Below are positions 59,201 to 64,000 of a DNA stretch of 64,000 nt, one piece after another. Source of the stretch: Blasia pusilla (lineage: Eukaryota; Marchantiophyta; Marchantiopsida; Blasiales). The position numbers and the translations under genes were made by a program. The stretch spans positions 4,836,001-4,900,000 of the forward strand of contig CM114272.1 in assembly GCA_050084515.1 (NCBI GenBank), in the 5' to 3' direction. How positions within the stretch are numbered: the stretch's first letter is position 1; each line of letters opens with the position of its first letter. Below the pieces are notes generated by a model. The model was not told where the DNA came from. It worked only from the letters and a program-made list of their open reading frames with translations, and did no database searches.

Positions 59201-60099
59201 AATGAGGACATCGATGGCCTCCCGGCGGTATTGTGGCACCCACCTCGTATGGAGTTTCTGCATTCTTGGGGGGGAATTGCGACGTATTGACTCGCCCATT
59301 GCGCTCTAGATACGGGCATGCTGGACTTCTACACTCCAAGGCTCCCACGCATTGGCAGCGGGAGACAATCCAAGGACCATATGGGATGGAAGCACTGGTC
59401 CGTTGAAGCCTGCACCATCGATGACAATCAGACTTTCTGTCCATACCCTTCAGGCGTCCTCCATCCTTCTTTTGAGCAGAGAAAGCAAGTGGAGGCAACT
59501 CAAAAATGCGATTACCATCGTGACGTGGGGCGGCGGTCGACAAGAATATGCTTGAACATTTTCAAGGGCGAGACGAAAGAAAACTATTGCCGATACTCGC
59601 AAGAGAACGAGTAGGCGGACCATTGGGGGCTCGATTGGTGTCCGACAGATCCGCTGAGGTTGATAACATCCGGAATCTCTTCAGGAAGAACAACATTATT
59701 ACGAGTGTGCAAAGTTGGAGTCGAAGCCGGATCTGCAGAGCTTGGAGTTGCAAACGTAGAGCTCCGAGCACTAGGAAATTCTAGACCGTCTACTTGGGAA
59801 ACAGATTTAATTGAGGGGGCCGTAAACTCAGTATTGACCATTTGCGGCGGTAGGAGATTCCATACTTTTATGTCTGAGGTCCTTTGGCTGGAACGTCTCA
59901 CCTATTATGTCTTCCGTACCTTCCACCCTAACATCTTTGGATACAAAGATGGTTCCAATTTGAAGAAGAAATCGAACAGACAGAAAATTTTCATCCACTG
60001 CTACGAAAGACTCACGAGCTTGGGGTCGAATGATTTCTGATTGAGGAAGGGCCGCTAGATGACTGCCACAATGCAAGTGAGCTTAACATAATTATCCAT
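56294..60099 (-). pseudogene. MULE-like SWIM transposase, copy D
   Basis: Exon 2 (56294-57775) is open for its whole length, about 490 codons, the best SWIM exon in the window: YELYVRAAVRSGDEKLYVEA, EVDCNLKRWHISRSN, GFWGLKTFDRFTRTEDQ, RAKRIASAREAKMEII, then CFPTCSCDDF and FPCKHMYYVF. Its acceptor is a proper TTGCAG. Exon 1 (58319-60099) has the finger cluster open (59004-59543) and MULE core motifs at 58456-58830, but lacks about 240 bp between FRNS and the LTTASQICEQ region, carries a TAG near 58857 and frameshifts near 58450, 58550 and 59560. Confidence 0.85.
57776..58318 (-). repeat. Transposase intron with palindromes, copy D
   Basis: Eight or nine palindromes between 57835 and 58205. 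From 58075 to 58195 a 37-bp unit (palindrome plus GCACACTCGGGCAAC) is tandemly repeated four times, an expansion not seen in copies A-C. Confidence 0.85.
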
Positions 60100-60129
60100 T
60101 CCAAGAAGATTCCTACGGGAGGAGACTGA

Positions 60130-60163
60130 AAATGAGAATGAGAATGAGAATGAGAATGAGAAT
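60130..60163. repeat. GAGAAT microsatellite, copy D
   Basis: Six units, the longest version among the four copies. Confidence 0.85.
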
Positions 60164-60294
60164 ATTTAATTTATAGTGAATAGGAAACACATACTCCTGA
60201 CAGATTTTTACTGACAAGATGAATTCGGTGGGGGAGATTGTCTGACACAATGGATCCAATTCTGTAACACATTCAATTGTGTTGCAATATGTTA

Positions 60295-61060
60295 CCGGAC
60301 TTGGGAAGCAGAGGGTTGCGCATCACTTGGAACCCGTTGGAGTCCTGGTAACTCAGAAATTACCCGAAGCTTACCGAAGCCTGCAACCCGTCGGCATCGG
60401 ACGGGTTGCATGCTTCTGCTAAACATTGTCAAAGCGAGCAACCCGTTGCTCTCCGACGACTTGCTGGGATAGCGCTCCTTCTTGCTCGAAGATGCCGGAG
60501 GCGTGCAAACCGTCTGTTCCCGACGAGTTCCGCGGGTGCCTCGCCTTTGAGCCCAAAGACGGCGAGGCATGCAACCCGTCGCCGTCCAACGGGTTGCGCA
60601 AGGGCGTCGCCTTGTGGTGCAGCCAGCCAAACTCCGACGACTTGCACGGGAAGCCATCGTTCCTAGCCCATGATGAGGGAAGCGTGCAACCCAACAGTCT
60701 CCGACGGAAAGCCCAAAATACGTCCCGTTCCCGTCCCAAACACGGCAGAGGCGCGCAACATGTCGGTCTCCGACGGCTTGCGCGGGTACCTCGTGTTGTT
60801 TTCCGAAGACGACGGAGGTGCTCAACCCATCGGTCTCCGACGGGTTGCTCGCGCACGTGGCGACGTTCGCAGGATGGCGGAGGCACGCAACATGTCGGTC
60901 TCCGACGGGTTGCACGGGTACCTCGCGTTCTTTGCCGAAGACGACGGAGGCGCTCAACCCGTCGGTCTCCGACGGGTTGCTCACGCACGTGGCGACATAC
61001 CCAGGATGGCGGAGCCGCGCAACCTGTCGGACTCCGACGGGTTGCAATTTTTCACGTTCG
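60295..61060. repeat. Central palindrome array, copy D
   Basis: About a dozen palindromic units between the divergent promoters, nearly unit-for-unit the mirror of the array in copy C (30825-31560), so C and D are the most closely related copies here. Confidence 0.85.
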
Positions 61061-61134
61061 GACTTCCGTAACATTCGGCACGTCGCCGTCGAAAGGACGA
61101 CGGGACCCAACGGTCAGCCCAATGGCTAGAAAAG

Positions 61135-61144
61135 TATAAATAGG
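61135..61144 (+). promoter_or_regulatory. TATA box of ParB-MTase gene, copy D
   Basis: TATAAATAGG 282 bp before the start at 61417. Confidence 0.75.
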
Positions 61145-61416
61145 GCAGAAGTCGCTCATTTCCGGTTTCTCATTTTGCGATCTTCATTCCTCACTCCTCA
61201 CTCTCCCGCGCAGCAGCTGATCAGATACGAAGGGGCATTTCATGCGGCGACACATCGCGAGTCGATAGGAGGGAACGAGAGCGAGACGGTTCGATCGAGC
61301 GATATCGAGACGATTTGAGCTAACCACCAAGGCGAGACGAGCTCCCATCTCGACATCAGCAAGGCGACTGATCAAGGGATTCGTCGTGGACATAGGCGGA
61401 GGCATTTCCGGAAAAA

Positions 61417-64000
61417 ATGACGAGGAAAAAAACACAAGCCAACAAGTCCGGGAGCTTCACTCCCAAGTCCATTAGGACTCCTGCGTCAGCTTCTCCTACG
61501 CCTCGTTCGGCGAATGAAATTAGGCAGCAGGAAATTGAGGAGCGGGAAAGGGAAGCGGAGATGCACAACCAAGTGCTTCTGGCGAGACGTGTTCAAGTGG
61601 CGCTAGATAAACAGAACAAAGAGTCCGAGACGTCGTAGGCCTTGAAGAAAAGGATCGCCGACGAAAAGAGAGAAAAGAAGCGTCTGGATGCGTCGGTGAA
61701 GAGGGCGGAATTGGCTAAAGCAAGGCGGGAAAAAGCAATAGCCATAAACGATAGCCCAGCCCGTCCAACCGCAAGTGTTGAGATGGGGGAAATGTCCCCC
61801 ACGAAGTCCGGGGACACAATCAACATAGTGGAAACAACACCAGTTCAAATCGATGACGACGAGGTCATGAGGACCGCCAGCGTGGAGATGGTGGACATGG
61901 CGGAAGAAGCCGGAGAGTGGTCATTCTCGACTCCAAGCCCGGCGGAGGACGTTGACCTCTATCGGATCGACGAGTTCCCAATCGATTTGCCAACCCCTGT
62001 CTCAGACAAGTTAGCTGGTCAAGAAACCGACTCCATTTTCAAGCGGGTAAGAGAGGTTCTGGGTTTTTTTAATTATGTGAATTGCAATTCATTGGGATTT
62101 CAGTGTAGCTTATTCCTCTTGTCCCGGTTTTGACAGGTGGTAAAGCATATGGCACTCATGGAGGGCCACAACGCCCTAAGGATTCCACTCTGCCGATTAA
62201 GGACAATGGAATACGTCCGCGAAATACAGTCCGACGAGGACATCGCAAAGCTAAAACAATCGGCGGCAACAGCATCCTACGTGGACTGTTTTCCTCCCTT
62301 CTATGTTCAGCCTTACGACGAGCATGGAATCCAAGCTCTGGTTACCGAGGAGGACTTGGAAAATCTCGACACATTCTAGAGGATGCAAGACCAGGACTTC
62401 AGAAGGCAAGTTGAGGGCACGGAATTCAGCTGGATGAGGAATCTGCATTTCTTCATCTGGGATGGAAATCACAGGTTCATGGCGTGGACCAAGTTTGCGG
62501 AGGAGCACCCCAACTCATTGGAGGCACATTTTTGCGTGAAGGCAGTGGTCCTTCACCCATACCCTCATCACATGGCGACGGTGGAGATGGCAATGCACGC
62601 CATGAACACGTAAGTATCTTTAACACTTTTGCAACTCGTCGGACTCCGACGAGTTGCTCGATTGACGAATGGGTTAGGTTTGTTTAGGCAGAAAGCAACT
62701 CGTCGGACTCCGACGGGTTGCTACCCTCATCACAAGGCGGCCTATCGAGCAACCCGTCGGACTCCGACGGTTTGCTTTGGGCCAACAACTAGTTAAATCT
62801 ATGTTCAATCATACAAGTCGTCGGAGTCCGACGAGTTGCAATCTTAAAAAAACATCCGAAAAAGCGTGCAGTCCAGCAACCCGCCGGAGTCCGACGAGTT
62901 GCTTACCTGGCATTAGCAAATCTGAATGCAACCCGTCGGACTCCGACGGGTTGCAGGAACCCATGTAATTTCCTGACGGGTTGAGTTTGGATGTGCAGGA
63001 TTGTATCGGAGGGGAATGTCACCCACCATTGGATCCAGGACTGCGATCGGGTGAGGAAGGTGCTTACGACGCACCCGGGAGAGTACAGGGGGTTCTTGGG
63101 CGATGCTCTCGTCAATCAGATGCTTGCAAAGGGTGCTCAAATTAAGAAGAAAACTTGGGCAAACAAGTTTATTTCTCAAGATGCAGCCGTTAACCATCCT
63201 TTGCTGGTCGAAGATACAGGCCGCGAAGAAAAGCGCTGCACTAGAGCTGGAGCGGAGGGAGAAGGTATCTGCGTCTGAGCGCGCCAAATTCATCCAAGCT
63301 GCTGTATCTGCTGCAACAAAATACACGGCGAGCAAGATGCAGCGATACATCAGCATTCTCAACCCCGAACTTGGTCCGGAGTTCTACAAGGAGCTCAAGG
63401 CGATTATCAAGCGTCAGCGGAAGAGGGATGAAGATCCGCATGGTCGGATTGGGGAGAAAGTGTCGCTGGATCGCGTGCATCGTTTTGCGTTATCCAGGAT
63501 TAGCAAGTTCAGGAGGATACGACTGATGAAAATCAGTCTCAAGGGCTCAGAGGCCCAGAAGAGGGTGGCACACCATCCTCCGGGTGTGTCCGATCCAGTG
63601 ATCTCGCATTGGCTACGCGAATGGTCGTTCTGGGACGCGTTGCGGGTAATCGGGAAGTCCGTGCTGGACGGTCTGCAAGCGGAGCTCAGAAGATTAGAGC
63701 CCATTCCGCCGGAAGCAAACCTTGAAAGTTCTGGAGATTACGAGGTTTGGCTCGACGACATCCGGGACAAGCCAACCAAGAACCCTGGATTCAAGACCAT
63801 GTTCAAGGTTTGCGTCCTCCCTCAGGCAGAGCTTGACGAAGAAGTAGAGGGTAACAAACGGGATCAAGTGAAGAAGAAGCGAGATCTACAGGAGCAGACG
63901 GCCGATAATGTTCGACTAAAAGCTGCCCAACGGATGGTATTCAGGTTCCTCGTCCAGTGTAAGAACGCAGGTACGTGGGGAAAATTGCCGGTTGCCTTGA
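61417..64000 (+). pseudogene. ParB-like/amino-methyltransferase gene, copy D (cut by window end)
   Basis: Exon 1 61417-62046 (630 nt) with one stop at 61636 (CAG to TAG). Exon 2 62137-62609 (473 nt) has a clean intron border TGACAG|GTGG and the full ParB-like domain: PLCRLRTMEYVREIQSDED, FFIWDGNHRFMAWTKF and AHFCVKAVVLHPYPH, with one stop at 62377 (TGG to TAG). Exon 3 starts at 62999 after GTGCAG and runs to the window end (THHWIQDCDRVRKVLTTHPG, LQAELRRLEPIPPEANLES, KTMFKVCVLPQAELDEEVE), with a one-base insertion near 63190. The methyltransferase domain would lie beyond 64000. Only three simple lesions separate this part from an open gene. Confidence 0.8.
62610..62998 (+). repeat. Intron 2 with palindromes, copy D (short form)
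   Basis: Five to six palindromes, mostly perfect, in about half the length of intron 2 in copies A-C, with an internal deletion near 62720. Confidence 0.85.

Larger units (their letters stand above)
55877..64000 (+). mobile_element. Copy D of the ParB-MTase MULE (right end outside window)
   Basis: Begins with the transposase-side terminus GAGGTGCGGTAAGAGG, identical to the far end of copy C, and continues through the transposase (minus), central array and methyltransferase gene (plus) to the window end in exon 3. It is inserted in the unknown locus after ...CCAACAGATAAATATC. Confidence 0.85.

Noticed and set aside
1-64000. tRNA or rRNA genes
   Set aside because: No cloverleaf with intact A and B boxes and no rRNA-like conserved blocks noticed in either strand.

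Overview
The window is eukaryotic, almost certainly from a green plant (a streptophyte alga or a seedless land plant fits best; the species cannot be read from the sequence). The evidence is spliceosomal introns with GT..AG borders that recur between copies, Ty1/copia and Ty3/gypsy pol genes, and a Mutator-like (MULE) transposase with a SWIM zinc finger. I see no intact host gene, tRNA, rRNA or bacterial-type operon. Nearly all of it is mobile DNA, with copies nested inside each other.

The dominant component is one large MULE-like DNA transposon, about 12.7 kb when whole, present in four copies: A (1-11366, cut by the left window edge), B (about 14611-38626), C (23472-36143, complete and inverted, inserted inside B) and D (55877-64000, cut by the right window edge). 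Each copy has two divergent genes around a TATA-bearing central region. One is a two-exon transposase: an N-terminal Cys/His cluster with a terminal HxH, a MULE-type DDE region, and a second exon with a CxC...CxH SWIM finger. The other is a gene of at least four exons, about 1,200 residues: a coiled-coil N-terminus, a ParB/sulfiredoxin-fold domain with the DGNHR box, a long unassigned middle, and a C-terminal beta-class amino-methyltransferase domain (N6-adenine or N4-cytosine type). A transposon carrying its own ParB-methyltransferase is the most unusual system here. All copies carry stops or frameshifts, but the 630-nt and 473-nt exons keep their exact length between copies.

The introns and the central region of every copy are packed with a 25-bp near-perfect palindrome (arm CAACCCGTCGGA or CAACTCGTCGGA followed by its reverse complement). 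It occurs in well over a hundred places, essentially never in exons, and I did not see it in the retroelements or in the unassigned 39-55.8 kb sequence. It could be a binding or methylation target of the element's own proteins, but that is inference.

Between copies A and B lies a 5'-truncated Ty1/copia element (11473-14610) with a 291-bp LTR. A related solo LTR lies at 38627-38938. From about 41.5 to 50.6 kb, on the minus strand, is a decayed Ty3/gypsy element whose pol carries a DNMT3-like C5-cytosine methyltransferase between protease and reverse transcriptase and a PHD finger after integrase. A second fragment of this family sits inside the ParB exon of copy A. In both fragments the methyltransferase and RT are separated by a UAG followed by CARCCA, which fits the UAG-CARYYA leaky-stop consensus.

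The rest (38993-41540 and 50641-55876) is a plus-strand, multi-exon-looking locus of unknown function, split by the gypsy element. So two unrelated transposon classes here each carry a DNA methyltransferase from a different superfamily branch. The recurring stop mutations in the MULE copies lie mostly at CAG/CTG (CHG) sites, as expected of 5-methylcytosine decay in a plant genome.
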